The translations under genes were made by a program, and so were the position numbers. Shown here one piece after another: positions 11,901 through 25,000 of a stretch of 64,000 bases of DNA. The stretch spans positions 135,153-199,152 of the forward strand of contig PJRA01000195.1 in NCBI GenBank assembly GCA_016987375.1, written 5' to 3'. Within the stretch, counting starts at the first letter, position 1. The number at the start of each line of letters is the position of its first letter. This stretch comes from Brachionus koreanus (taxonomy: Eukaryota; Rotifera; Eurotatoria; Ploima; Brachionidae). The notes below the pieces were generated by a model. The model saw only the letters and a program-made list of their open reading frames with translations. It ran no database searches and was not told the origin of the DNA.

Positions 11901-14180
11901 TAAGATCATTTATTATAATAAAGGATCATTTTCATTTCAATTTGTTTCGAATGAAGTAATTTAATTTTTTTCTGTATTTTTTTTGTTTTATTAAATCTTA
12001 TTTTTGATTTAAATGAAATTTGTTTTATAATTTTAGATTTATTTTTAGAAGGCTATATTTAATTTATTTATATTTAATATGAAATGCAAAATGTTTAATT
12101 TATTTTCAGGTCTAAATAAATTGAAAAATAGATCTAAAACTTTCTGCTTCAAAACTCCAACAGAAACAATCTAAAGCACAAAATCTCCTTGAACTCAATC
12201 CAAGATCACATCAAACTGATAAAAAAATTTTATTCAATAAAAATTAAATCCAATACAAATATTTATTTTCTATTCTAATTATACATAAATATAAATATAT
12301 TTTTTTAATTAAGTTGTTATCATGAGTGGTGAAAAGAAGCCGCTGTAATTCGGAACTGTCCTGTAAAAACTTTTCCCAAAATTATTTTTTTAAGTAAATA
12401 AATAAAAATTAACTAAAAAAAATAAGTATAAAAATCACCAAATCGTTATTCGAAGGCGGCTTTATTAATATAATTAAAAATGATTTTTAAAAGAGAATAA
12501 AATATCAATTGATACTAAATAAAAATTTGATATAACTAGATGAAATATTAAATAACAGACAGCATATTTACCCACGAAATTAAAAAATTTAACAATTAGA
12601 CAATTTTTTTTCGTTTAAAGATTTTATTTTGCATTCTCTATTGCTATTAATAAAATATTTATACACTTAATTTTTTATCGTTGGCGTAATTTTTCTTTTT
12701 GAAAAGAGTAAATAAAAAATTTTATAATTAGATAATAACCTGGTCGAGTTTGAATTGAAATAAAACAATTTAATTGATTTTAGCCAAAAAAAAATATTTC
12801 AGTGTTGATTTTTGAACGTTTTATTGATTTTAAACTATTGATTTGAGAAATAAATCTAATTGTACAAAAATTATAATAATAACATGTAAAATAGAAATTT
12901 TCATAAATATGGTAAGGGCTCTCAATATTTTACCAAACAAATTGGGTAAAATCCAAACAAAATTAACATTATTTTAAACAAACAAAGCTAAAAATAAACT
13001 TAATTGAATAAAACAAACATTTTTTATATTTACTTTTATTAGATAAAGATAAAATTTTTCAATTTTTTTTCAATAAAAATGATAAAAGAATAATATTCTG
13101 TATTATTATGGCTTATAGTGATTCATATTTGAATAAATTTGTCTATTTATTATTGAATTTGTTGGTAATTTACAAAATTAGATAGAAAAAAATATTATAG
13201 GTTTATGGCAAATCGTTACAAAAAAAACAAATTGTTTTAATTATAGATAAATTTAAATTCAATGATAAGCAAAGTAAAAAACATTACAATTCAAGGCTAA
13301 ATATAATTAAAATTATGTCAAATAAAAAATCCCATCTTTTTATTTTTAAAGGTATTTAATTTTTAAATCATCCTTTCCCTTGTCAAAACTAAAATCAAAA
13401 GATTAAAACTAATTAAAATTTAACTTGTTAGAGAGAGAGTATAATAATCAATGTTGATTCAATTGTGTAATTATTGCCTTGTGTTATTTTTGTACACGAT
13501 CATCAAAAGACCCAACACCAACGTTTGGCGGTCCAGTGGCTGTCACTGACTGATGTTTCTCAACACTTTTCGCATTTGAAAAAAGCTTTTGGCCACAGCT
13601 AATAGTACCTTGTTCTTGTACTTTTAAATATCTAAAAAATTTAGTAGTTTTCGTTCTCTAATTTAACTCATTTATTATAATTTTCATCTTTTTCATTTTT
13701 TTCTTTTTTATTTTGAACTTTTAAACTTGTTACTTATAATGAGAAATAGATCTATTATCAAAATTATAGAATCAGTCTTTGGATCCATTTCAGATGTTTG
13801 ATCGAATTTCAAACAAAAATTAAAATAGCATGTATTAAATTAGCAGAATTTTAAAAATTAGTGTCAAAAAGGCTAAATTCAAAATAGTGTAACACAAGAG
13901 TTTAAAATAGAAAAATGATTTAAACTAATTTTGGTTCAAAATTTTTAATTTACATTACTTTGTTAAATTATTATCCAAGTGTATTGGATGTGACACGATT
14001 CTAACCAAAAATTTCAAAATAAATATCAACTTCATAACTTCATAGTTTAATTTAGTTTTTTATTATTTCAAATTTTGAGTAGTGCTAAAAAAAAAATTTT
14101 TTACTGATGCTTAAAATTACTTTATAAAGCTTTATGTATCTTTCGTAAGGCCCTACCGAGAGTAAGCTGTTTAAGCTTGT
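8969..14180. other. Gene-poor A/T-rich region with scattered repeat fragments
   Basis: No coding exon could be supported on either strand. About 9400-9620 is less A/T-rich than its surroundings and lies upstream of the minus-strand gene at 8240-8968. About 12150-12260 contains a CAGAAACAATCTAAAG-type segment similar to one at about 59910-60000. About 13500-13560 resembles one arm of the inverted-repeat element at 25817-26000. The rest is A/T-rich with long A or T runs. Confidence 0.5.
13500..13562. repeat. Single arm related to the 25.8-kb inverted-repeat element
   Basis: The segment CCAACACCAACGTTTGGCGG and the following GTGGCTGTCACTGAC closely match the arms of the inverted-repeat element in the HYDIN intron at 25817-26000. 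Only one arm is evident here, so it looks like a solo or truncated copy. Confidence 0.5.
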
Positions 14181-14240
14181 AATCCATATCTGAAAAAAGA
14201 TAAAGAGATACTAGAAAAAGTACAAAGACGTGCAAAGACT
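14181..14240 (+). mobile_element. LINE reverse-transcriptase fragment (thumb region)
   Basis: The plus strand reads NPYLKKDKEILEKVQRRAK, a hallmark of the region just after the polymerase domain in non-LTR reverse transcriptases (typically PYLKKDIxxLEKVQRRATK). The reading then runs into a foldback element, and no other part of the LINE is recognisable next to it. It is a dead fragment. Confidence 0.7.
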
Positions 14241-14541
14241 AAAGGTAGCTTATCATTATTATTATATTTGTGACCGAGACCGTATTGGCTAAACTCGGCC
14301 AACAAGGATGCGGGTGGTCATTTGGCCGGCCCTCCAAACGGCTTCAAATTTTGGCCGCCAGTTTTAAGCTGGCCGTATTTTTTAGCGACCAAAATTTGAA
14401 ACCATCCGCGATTTTGAACGGTTCGCTAAGACCGCATCCAACAATGTAATTAACAATTTTAGGACAATTGAATAATAATAATGATAAGCTACAGCAGGGT
14501 ACCAGCGGAGCGAGACTACCTTTAGTCTCGATCACAAATAA
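14236..14541. mobile_element. GC-rich foldback element (MITE-like)
   Basis: An island of high GC in A/T-rich DNA with nested inverted repeats. TATTTGTGACCGAGAC near 14265 pairs with GTCTCGATCACAAATA near 14525. GACTAAAGGTAG and TAGCTTATCATTATTATTA on the left reappear inverted on the right. The centre holds a hairpin built from TCAAATTTTGGCCGCC / GCGACCAAAATTTGA. There is no transposase inside. It abuts the LINE fragment at 14181-14240, so it probably inserted into that relic. Confidence 0.72.
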
Positions 14542-16026
14542 TTTTAAACACTAGTTAATTATATAACTTAATAGATAAAATTTCAAATTATTTTCTTGTT
14601 TTATTTTTAGAGAGAAAATAAAAAAATTAATCACATTATGAATTTATTTATTTCAGTTAACGCCTAGAAGGCGATGTAAAAATTAAAAAAAATAAAAAGA
14701 TTTTAAAATAAAAATATAATGAATAAGACAAAGTTTAAGTGTTATCTAAAAAAAAAGAAAAATAAAGAAAAAAAAAGAAAAAACAAAAAAATAAAAATAA
14801 TTTTTTCTATTTTAATTTTACTAATTATTATTCATTTTATTGTTTTTGTTTTTTGTTTTTTTAAATTATTCTCGAACGAACCAAGGAGCTTAGAATTTAT
14901 CTTGATTTTTTATTTGGTCTCCCATCAAAAAAATTAAATTATAATTAAATAATAATTAAAATTAGCAATAATAGTTAATATAAAACACGGTAGGAACGGT
15001 CTTGCTTCTGCTGACGCATTAGTTCTTAATTTTATGAAGACGCTTACTCAGAATGCTTTTTCTTTCTCTTATTTCGTCAATTTGGCTTTTTCTAGTGTCT
15101 CATGTTCTTTTAGACTTAACGTTTTTGTGGTCTGGAAAGCCGAAGTGCAAGGTTCTGAATCAAAGCACATTGTCTCAAATTGGTTATGATTAATTAGGAG
15201 TTGAACAGTGAAAATATCCAAAATTGATAATCAATATTTTGGCACTAAACCTTTTAACGCTCAAGATATTTCAATTTTTTGTTTCAAATTTTCAATAGAA
15301 CCGGTTCTGTTTTCAAAGCTTATTTCAAAAACCGGTTTTGTAATTGATTTTTAGTTTCCAATTTATTAAATATTTTCTCATATACTTTTTCAATTATAAA
15401 AAATTGTAAAAATTATTTGATTAACTTAATAAATTTGTAAATTAAAAATTCAAATTAGATTTAAAAAAAAATATTGTTTAAAATTTTTCAAAAAAAAAAT
15501 CTAAATAAATATTTTCTTTTTATTATAAATTGCCTGGGCAAGAATTTAAACAAACCAAATTTTTGACTTTTTTTAGGACTTAAGGAAGTTCTTTCATCTG
15601 TTATTGTTAAGCCAGCTACTGAAAATGTTTATTCAGATGGACTAACCAGCATTACCAGCACTTATAATGCATTACATTAAAAACCGTGGTTTTAAATATT
15701 AATTTTACAAGTATTATGAAAAATTATGATACCGGTTCACCAGCCCTGCTGGTAGATGTTGCAACAACTGATGTATTAAATCCTAAAATAATAAGATGAT
15801 ACTAAATAGAAATTAGATTTATTTGAAGAAACAACTAAAACAACTGATTGCCGCGTACTCATATAGAAATCACACATCTAATAAATAAAAATAAGAAAAA
15901 AACAATTTTTGTTGAAAATTTTATTTGAAAAAAAATTTGTCTTTATTTTTAGAAGAAAAAATTGTTAAAAAAAATTGAAAAACTAAAAAAATTAAACTGA
16001 AGAAAAAAAAAAAAAAAAAACAAGTT
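14542..16026. other. HYDIN 3' flank; weak open stretches, no supported gene
   Basis: A/T-rich sequence downstream of the HYDIN stop codon. About 14989-15188 on the plus strand is an open, less A/T-biased stretch of about 65 codons, and about 15577-15671 is another of about 30 codons. I recognise neither, and they could be relics of a mobile element or exons of an unidentified gene. Long A-runs lie next to the HYDIN stop (16008-16020). Confidence 0.4.
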
Positions 16027-19000
16027 TTAGCTGGAAATTCCCTTAAGATAAAAAACCCATTGAATGTTATTAGTTACTCCGGCAGACTTGGGCGCAGTTA
16101 CGACCAATTTAGCCATTACGTCGGCTTTGGTGGCACTGTCGTTTCCGTCAAAGCCGACCATAATCTTGTGTGTTTGATGCGCTTTAATAAGTTCGCTTTG
16201 CTTGGCCACATGAAACAAAGGATTGTCGATAGCAAACGAAAAATTGAGCGCCGACGTGAACACGTTCTTGAACTCGATGGGCCTAGTGGTGCCCGACTTG
16301 ATTATGAAGGGTCCTTGGGGCTTGGGCGGCAAGCAAGTGCCAAACAGCGGTATGATGTACTCGCCGCCGATCGGCGACGTTAGACTCAGAGTCGCCTTGC
16401 AGTCTTTCAAATTGGTCGGCTCGTAGGTGACGTCGAAAGCGACCTCGATGCCACTAGGCACTGTGCTCGACACCGCTGCCACACTCTTGTCAACTTTAAA
16501 GTCCGAATTGGACACTTTGCACACATAATCGGTTTTTTGCTTGCAGAAATTCATAAATTTGGCCACTTGAACCTGTTGACTGCCTAGCCAAGTCTTAAAG
16601 TGAATGGGCTTTTCGGCCGGCGCCGGCACCGCTTTCAAATTAAGGTCGTAGACACTGGTGCCCAATTCGACCGAGGCTATTTCCAATTTGGCCGCGCTCT
16701 CGCCGCTCTTTAGCGGCAAAAATTCAAAATTAAAATCGCTATGACTCTTGATCGGTATGGTCAATGTATTGGGCATCAGTATTTCGGACGTATTCGAACA
16801 CGTGGCCGTAAATGTTACCGCATTTGGCAACGGATTTTCCAGCTTAAGCGAATAAGAGACGGGCACACGCACTTGCGTCAACAAGTCAATTGTGCCAATG
16901 CTAGTTGCCTTAACAGCCTTAAACACCATTTCATAAAAGGCATACTCGTTTGTCGATTCGTTTCTAAATATCAATTTGACTAGAGTAACGCCTTCTTTAT
17001 GAGCCAAAAAGTTGACTTTGTACTCTTTTTTGCCATTGCCCGGCACGTCTATATAATCGTTGCCTTTGATGCTCGTACTGGCGTCGGGTTTGTCCGGCTT
17101 AATTATATCAAACGAGACCCTAAATCGCTGTGGCTTTTTGAGCCAATTTTCGACTAGGACCACTTCTGCATAGGCCGTTTTGCATGGCACTTCTCGTTGA
17201 ATTTTGCCGATTGGCTTGGGCGCATTGGCCGTACCGGTCAAATTGTACAGCAGACCGGTGCCGTCCGGCAATGGAAAAAACACCGAACCATTGTGCTTTT
17301 TATCATTAGTAGTCATGCTCATCGGACAATAGGTTATTTCGTACGAACTAGTATTGTTCGCTTCGACAGTGAAGCTTTCTAGACCGGAAAAATAGTCGCC
17401 GTCAATTATGGGCTTAAGATTCCACTGGGCATTTGTTCGATTCCAAATGCTTATTTGTTTGCTTTCTTTTTGTCTTACGTTTGTTTCGAAATGATGGGCT
17501 TCTTTTTGCGGCACTATTTGCACACACGAGCCGGTCAACGTTAGCGTCAACGGTTTGCTGCCCTCGACAAAGCATCTCACGTTCGGCTTGCGCAGATCGG
17601 TGCTGAGCTCGCCAGGCGTCAATGTGACGTCAAAGGTGATCTCCATGCCGGCCGATATGTAGCCGATGGACGGATATATGGTGAACTCGGGCTTGATGGC
17701 GTCCACGTCCCAGCGAAACGAGGCGCCGATGTCGCCGTCGTTGTGCATCAGTATGCGCTTGGTTGTCGAGCACTTTTGTGTTATGGCGCCGAACGGCAGT
17801 GTGCTGCTCTCGAGCCAAATGTTGTAGCCGAGACAAGCGCCTCGAAGCGAACAGAGCGGCACGTGTATGCCCGAGCATTCGGCGAACAAGTCTTCGACAA
17901 ACTTTGTCAGGCGATTTTTGGGCGCAAATTTAACGTCCAAGTCAAATGTTTGATTGGGCTTTAGGAACACGTTCTGCATTGGCTTTATTTCCAAATGCGC
18001 TTGTTTGCCATCGGCGTTTATTAGTTCGCTATTTTTGGGCTCGAATAGAACATTGAACAGAACACTGGCACCACTTTTGTTCACAATTTGTAGGCTCTTT
18101 TGGCTCTGTTGGCCAATTTCGAGAGTGCCCAAATCGAGCACTTTGTTGCCATAGTCGGCTAGCTCGAGACGAAGCTGAGTGCCGCAGCCTCTTAGCTTAA
18201 GCTGGCGCCTGGTCAAGCCGTTTAGCTCGAACAGCACACACTGTTCGTATGGCTTGGCCTCGCGCGGTACAAAACTAATCACAGTGCTAAGCGACTTGCC
18301 CGCCGCCAGTATTTGTTGCCTAAAGTCGAATTGAAACGGACCGTCCATTTCGCTTATGCACGCAATGTTCAAGTCTTTGCTGCCTCGATTGGTCATTGTC
18401 AAATTGGTCGAGTTTACGTTCATGCCCGCTTTGTACACGAAACAGGGGCCAAAATCGAATTGTTTGAATGAAAAGTGCAGGTCGGGCCGGACTGCTATGC
18501 CGTCCAAATGAACGTGATACGCCGAGCCGTTTTCAATTTTTAAAATTAGACTAGCTATGGTTGATTTTTCGTGTTTGGCATGATACTTTAGCACACAGTG
18601 TTTCTTGTCGCCTGCTTCAATGTAGCCACTTGTCGGCTCAATTGAAAAACACTGAAGCGAATCGGCCAATTGACTTGTCAAATACCATTCAAAATTGGCC
18701 AAATGCTTGCCTTGGTTAACTATGTGCAAATTGCGGAAGCATGTCTCGTTTTTTTCCACTTCGCCCATGTGAATTTCGTTTATGGACAAATCGGAGAATT
18801 CGACCCGATTGCCATTGGACGTGTCTTCGCAAAATAGCGCCGTTTCAATCGCAAAACCTTCGCCCTTTACGTTCAACGAAAGCGCTTTTGGACTCGAGTC
18901 TATTTTGCACTTGAGATTGAACACACTCTGACGCTGTTCTCTTGGCCTAAACGTCAAACAAATTGGTTTCTTCGAGTTCGGCTCAATGGTGCCAGACGAC

Positions 19001-22000
19001 GGATTGACAAGCACAACCTCGGATCGTGAGTCCGTGTAGCAGCTTGTTTGATCCATGTCAAACCCAATGGGCACATTATCCTGATTTATAATGTAGACTA
19101 TTTCGGTGCCGCTGCGTCCCAATAGCAACGGCTTGAACATCACATACGACTTGTCGAATATCACTCTCGGCTCGGTGGCTATGCCAACCAATAGAACCGG
19201 TATGGACAAATCCAATTTGGGTATACAAAATTTCCAAAAGCTTTCGTCTACGCCAATTTCGCTCGGCTCAAATTCAAAGCCGGTCTCGGTCTTGCGGCCA
19301 CTTGGCAAAAATCCGACACTTTTTATGCATCTAAATTGATGGTGCCGTTTGCCGTCGTTTTGTTCCTCTTTGACCCATTCAAAATCGTAGTCGGTGTTCG
19401 TTGGATTGATTATTTCGAATTTTTTTGTCAGCTTTTTGCCTATGCCGACACAATTGAATTCGATTACTTTGGTTAAGGGGTCGAGGCCGAGGCCGGACGC
19501 AGCGCCCAAAGGTCCCGGCAGGTCGGGGTTGCGTCGGCCCGACGACACATAGTCCGACTCGTCGAGTTCAAAGTGACAATAGGGCAGGAGACCGCGGCCC
19601 TTGATCGGTATTATGTGGCCGATTTTGCCCTCTTCGCTATTCGGTATTTGACATATGATTCTCGCTTGATAATCGTTTACGTTCAATGGCGAAAATTTGA
19701 CTTTAAATGTTTGAGTTTTGCCCGGTTCTATTTTGCCGAACATGGAATCTATGCTAAACGGAATGTATCCGCTTTCGGCTATGGAGCTCGGCGCGTTCTG
19801 ACTAAGGCTCGAATCGGCTCTTGTTTGAGAGTCGGCTCGCAGCGGCTGAATGGCTGTGTTTATCAAGTTTTCGTCCATGTTTCGATTCGACTGATTTTCT
19901 TCCGCTCCTTCGAGTGAATTTTTTTCTTTTGATTTGCGACTTGGTTTAGAAGATTTGTCTTCGATGTTCTCTTTGCTATTTGTTTTTTTCGTATTCGATG
20001 CTTTTGACGTCTCTTTTTTGGACTCTTTTTGACTTATTTTCCTAGATGGAGACACGCTGTTGTCGGTGCCTGACTTGCTCGTTTTAGATGTGCGTCCTGG
20101 CGGCGATTGAGAATGCTCCGGAGTCGGTGTGTCTGGTTGAATTTGAGGCGTAAACGGACGTCGCGAGTCTTCCATTGATATTTTCCAGCTATAGTCAAAC
20201 GATATCTTGCCACGGTTTATTACCGACACTCTTTTAAACAAATAGATAAATAAATTTATATTTTAGAAATTTTATTTTTAAAAAAAATATGTATATAAAA
20301 TTTTTTTTATTTTTTTTTTTAACTTTTTTAATAAATGATAAATGAAAATAGAAAATTTTTTTATTTTATTTTTTTTTTTTACTAATGAATCAAATTGGAT
20401 AAAAGAAGGAAAATGCACATGTCCAGCTTATTTGAAGAATAATAAATGTAAACACTTGATTGGCATAGCAGCAAGAGAGAATTTTGTAAAGATTCCAATA
20501 GAAGCTAAAATTGTTGAAATTGGAGAAAAAAGAAACAGAGGAAGGCCAAACATAAAAACGAGAAAGGCTTTAGAAATGCAACCAGATGATAGATTAACTA
20601 CAGTTCTATGAATAACAACTTCACAAAAAAGATTAGCTTCTCCTGTTGAATGTGTAAACAAAAGAAATAGAATGACCGATAATGAAATATTAGAAGAACA
20701 AGATAATAAGAAGCAAAAAAAACAACTTGATTAAATCAACTGTACAGTCTTCAAGTCATTCAGCTACACAAGATGTTGAAACAAAAAGAGGTAGACCTAA
20801 AAAAACTGCTATATAGTTATTTCATTATCTTCTCAATTTTGCTCAAAAATTTCTTTTTACTTTGTTTATAAATTTCTTTATTATTTTACTTTATTCAAAA
20901 TATAATTTTTTTCATTTTACTCAAATAATTCTTTACTTGTTTAATAAATTTTTTATTGAAATTTAATTTTTTTATTTCATTTAAAAATAAATAAGTATTA
21001 AAATAGAAATTGTTATCAATTAAGAAATTTCGTAACAAAAATAATTAATAAATGAGTCAAAAGTAGTAATTATATATCCCATAATTGATTAACTATTGAG
21101 TCCAAAATAATTATGAGTCCGTTTCAGTAATAGAATGAGCCCATTTAAATTATTCCCTTTTCTTAAAAGCCTATATTTTATAATTTTTACATTTTGTAAC
21201 GATTTACGATATAACAGACAATTTTTATTTCAGATCTTTTTATAACAATTATTGTACAATTAAATTTATTTCTCAAATCAATAATTCTTATTCAATAAAA
21301 CATTTGAAATTTAAAAAGGTTGGATATTTTTGATTTTGGCATCGTTTTAATTATTTGAAAAAAATTTATATCATATTATAAGTTAAATTAAACAGAATTG
21401 AATGCTCTTCAAAATTTTAAGTCAAACTCTTTTTTTAAATTATTCTAAAAAATTTTATAAAATAAAAACAACAAATGAAAATTTTTAATGTTACGTCATT
21501 ATTAGGAAAAAATCTCTATTAACAATAACAGCAGTAGCTCGTGAAATGTGTCTAGATGAAGGTAAAGATGTACTAAAAGTAAAAAGAGCACAAGATTGGC
21601 TTAAAAAATTTAACAATGATGATATGATATGTTCGACAGACAGAACTTGCAAGGGGTAATATACTTTGAGTTGGTTTCAGACAGTTGTGCTATAAATAAA
21701 GAACTTTATTCTAAACAATTAGAACGAATGTATGATTCACTCAAAGAAAAACATTTTTCTTTGGTCAACTGAAAGCTAAGTTTATTTTTTCAAGATTACA
21801 CAAGACCTCATACAGCTAGAAGAGCCATTGCAAAAAGTGTCAATGAATTTTTTGACTTAAAAAGCCGATTCAAGAGAGGAATCAAACTACTCGCTGATAG
21901 AAGCTTGCTCGATTCATATCTTGATATTTTGGTTTAAATTTTCAACATTAGCTAATTAGTGCTTTTTTTTTTAAAAAAAAAGAAATGAAAAATTTTTTGA

Positions 22001-25000
22001 CTTATCTTAAAAATTTAGATTAATATGAAGATAATGACTCTTTTTGATTTTTCAATTCAAAATTATCAATTTAACTCAATGAAGATCAATGTTTTATTCG
22101 TAAAAGTAGGAAAAAATTGGCGCATTTATAGAAATGATGATTTTCAGTTACTGGAAAAATAGTACAAAGATGAAAAAATTTAAAATAATAGTTTGAAAAT
22201 TCTGTATAAATGAAGAAGAACGCGTTACACACAACAATTGGTTTCAATGATAAGCAAACTTCATTCTTTAAACAAATATTTAGCTAATTTTTTATTTTCT
22301 CTCAATTAAAATTAAGCTTTGAATAAATTCTAGATTTTGTTAAGATCCATTTGATGTTTCAAGAGTTTCAATTAGTCTAAAATAGTTAAGACAAAGTATA
22401 ATTTTGAAATATAATAAGACAAAATATTTTTTCCTAATAATAATGATAACATTAAGTATCAATATACATTTTTCTTTATAAATTTAATTCAAAAATTTTA
22501 ATTGTTATCTAAATAAAATTTGAGAAAAATTAGTTATTTTATTTTTTGTTATTTTCTTTTAGATTAAAACAGCTTAATGAATTTTGTCAGAATTTTGTTG
22601 TTTTTTTTTTATTTTATTTGATTAATATTTCTTTAATAAATACTGATTTTAAAACTAGAAAAAAAATTAAACGCCTTTATTTATTAATTTTTTATTCATG
22701 GCCTCTGGCTTGGCTTTTATAAAGCAACTGATTAAATGCTTTATAATACCATTATCAAATATCTAAGTAAAAATTGTCTCTTGAAATCAAATATTTGACG
22801 TACGTAAGTCTATTTTATTTTAGACATCAAAATCAATATTTTATATTTATAAAAATGTGCATTAAAATAGCACTATCAAAATAGAAATTCCAAAAAATCA
22901 TGCTTAAATAAGCATAAAAAAGTTTTAAATATTATTCGATTTGAAATGGAAAAATTAAATGTAATTTTGAAAATTTGTCTTTAGATAATAATGAATTAGA
23001 GCCTAGTGACATCAAAGCCAAAATTACTCAATCTCAACAAAAAAAAAAAACCCACAATTGTATCATTTAGACTACTATTTAAGACTGAGCTGTTCAAACA
23101 AATTTAATGGCAAGTGCTATTGGAGGCCAATGTTGAAAATATTGATTTTTACACAATTTGAAAAAGAAAAAAAAACTAATCAATTAATAAGCAAAACTTA
23201 CTCATAAACCCTAGTCTGAAACATGAGCGTATCCTTGAATCTAATTGAGCTGGTTTTGCATCTGTAGCGCGAATAATCACAATTAGCAGAGACAAAAATC
23301 TCCAAAGGTTGAACAGTCTCATCCGATTTTGTGTGCTTTGGCTCTTGTTCAACTTCTACCACTTTTTTTCTAATTATTTGCTTGTTGCTCATTTGACTAT
23401 TATTGCTACCTGTTTGCTGTTGATTGATAAACTGATTGACCGAATTTGAAATATTTGCCTCGCTCATCTGACGTTGACCGAACAAACCAGATGCTTCTGT
23501 GTTAACTACATTTGAACTGGTCACAAATTCATTCAAATACTTAACAACGGTCATTCTATCATCCCAGTCCTTCACTTCACCAATCGGTTGATCGAACACA
23601 ATTTTGCTCAATTGACACTTGTAAATTTCTTTCTTAAGAAGCTTTGGCTCGACAGACTTAAAACTAACAGTTATGTCTTTGGCGCATCCGGCATGCAAAT
23701 GACCGATGCGTGGCGAAAATTGAACATTCGAAGTTGATGATTGTTCAATAGGCGAACTTTGACCAGTGCCTGATGGCCATTCAAACTTGTAGCACTCTGT
23801 TTTGCTTAAATTTCTCATTGTAAACAACAATTGTTTTTTATCATTTGTGTACACATCACCAAAATTAATTACATTTGGCCTGATTGCACACGCATCCTCG
23901 TCAGACAGCATTTCATCTTCTTCCAAATTGGACAAACTATGCATGTTTTCTATGATCACATCTTCCATATATCCTTCGCCAATCATTTGAATCATTGTGT
24001 CTTCAAATTGATTGTCATTCACAGTCAATTGCACCGATGCTTGATATGTTTGAACTAATTTTGGAGAACACGTTACTGTAAAAGTCATTTGACTATTTGG
24101 CTCAATGACCACTGAAGACACTGATTTTTCATTCAAAACAACTCCTCTTTTTTCAACAGGTCTTAGATTAAATCCCGAATCAGGATCTATTAAATGAAAG
24201 TTAACTTTGGCAGCCAAATTTCCGTCATTGGCAAGCACTAGTTGTTGACTATCGCTGCTATTCACAATGCATCGTTTAAATAGCATCATAGTTTGGCCTT
24301 TTTTGTTGCGTGTGCTGGGCTTTAGAATGGTGAAACGTGGCAAATTGCCGTCGCCATAAATTTCAAAATTAATTGTTTTATTTTTAACATTTGAATTGAG
24401 AGTTTCGAGAGAGGCTTCAAAAAATGCATTGTAAGAAGTCATTGATGTTGGAGTGAAAGAAACAATGGCATATATGTGAGAAAATGGAGCTATTTGAACC
24501 TTGGACGGCTCAATTTCAAACACTGATTCGGCTAGCATTTGCTGTCGAGTTGTTTTAGTGCTTGACGGTTTGTTACTTAAGCTTAAATTGATATCAATTG
24601 GTATTTTGTTGTTATTCATGAGTTTAAATCGGGCCTTGGTTGTTCGATTCACAATCACATTGTTGAAAAAAAACTTGTTCTCGTCCTCGACATAAATTCC
24701 GACACCCATTATTTTCGGGTTGAACGAAGACAATGAAGGCACAATGGTGTGCTCTTCGAATATTTCATTAGAGCTCAATATGCTTGGCTGCACAGACTCA
24801 CAAGCTAGTTTGTACACAATACCATTCGGGTATTGGTTCATGTCTCTGTCGACAATGTCAATTAGCAGGTCTTCTTGAAATTGACCTGGTGTATCTGGCC
24901 CGCAGTCTACTGTTATGATCTGATGGCCGCCTTGAGGCAGCAGAATGCCATAAGCTGGTGTAACTGTGTACACGCCACACTGTAGTCTTGCCTGATTTTG

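Larger units (their letters stand above)
20230..23201. other. HYDIN intron 17, 2.97 kb, with transposon relics
   Basis: The longest HYDIN intron, bounded on the minus strand by GTAAGT at 23201 and an AAAAG acceptor at 20231. It contains a plus-strand SWIM zinc-finger fragment (about 20390-20820) and a decayed mariner-type transposase (about 21535-21940), described separately. The rest is A/T-rich with no HYDIN-like exon. Confidence 0.75.

Noticed and set aside
14719..14937. A 72-codon lysine-rich open frame
   Set aside because: It is made of A-runs and T-runs, with no codon structure or similarity; expected by chance in A/T-rich DNA.
16060..19917. Several open frames of 60-114 codons antisense or out of frame to the last HYDIN exon
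   Set aside because: The exon is GC-rich, so stops are rare in all frames. HYDIN similarity is continuous in one frame only.
20390..20611. SWIM finger as part of HYDIN
   Set aside because: It is on the opposite strand and HYDIN has no such domain.
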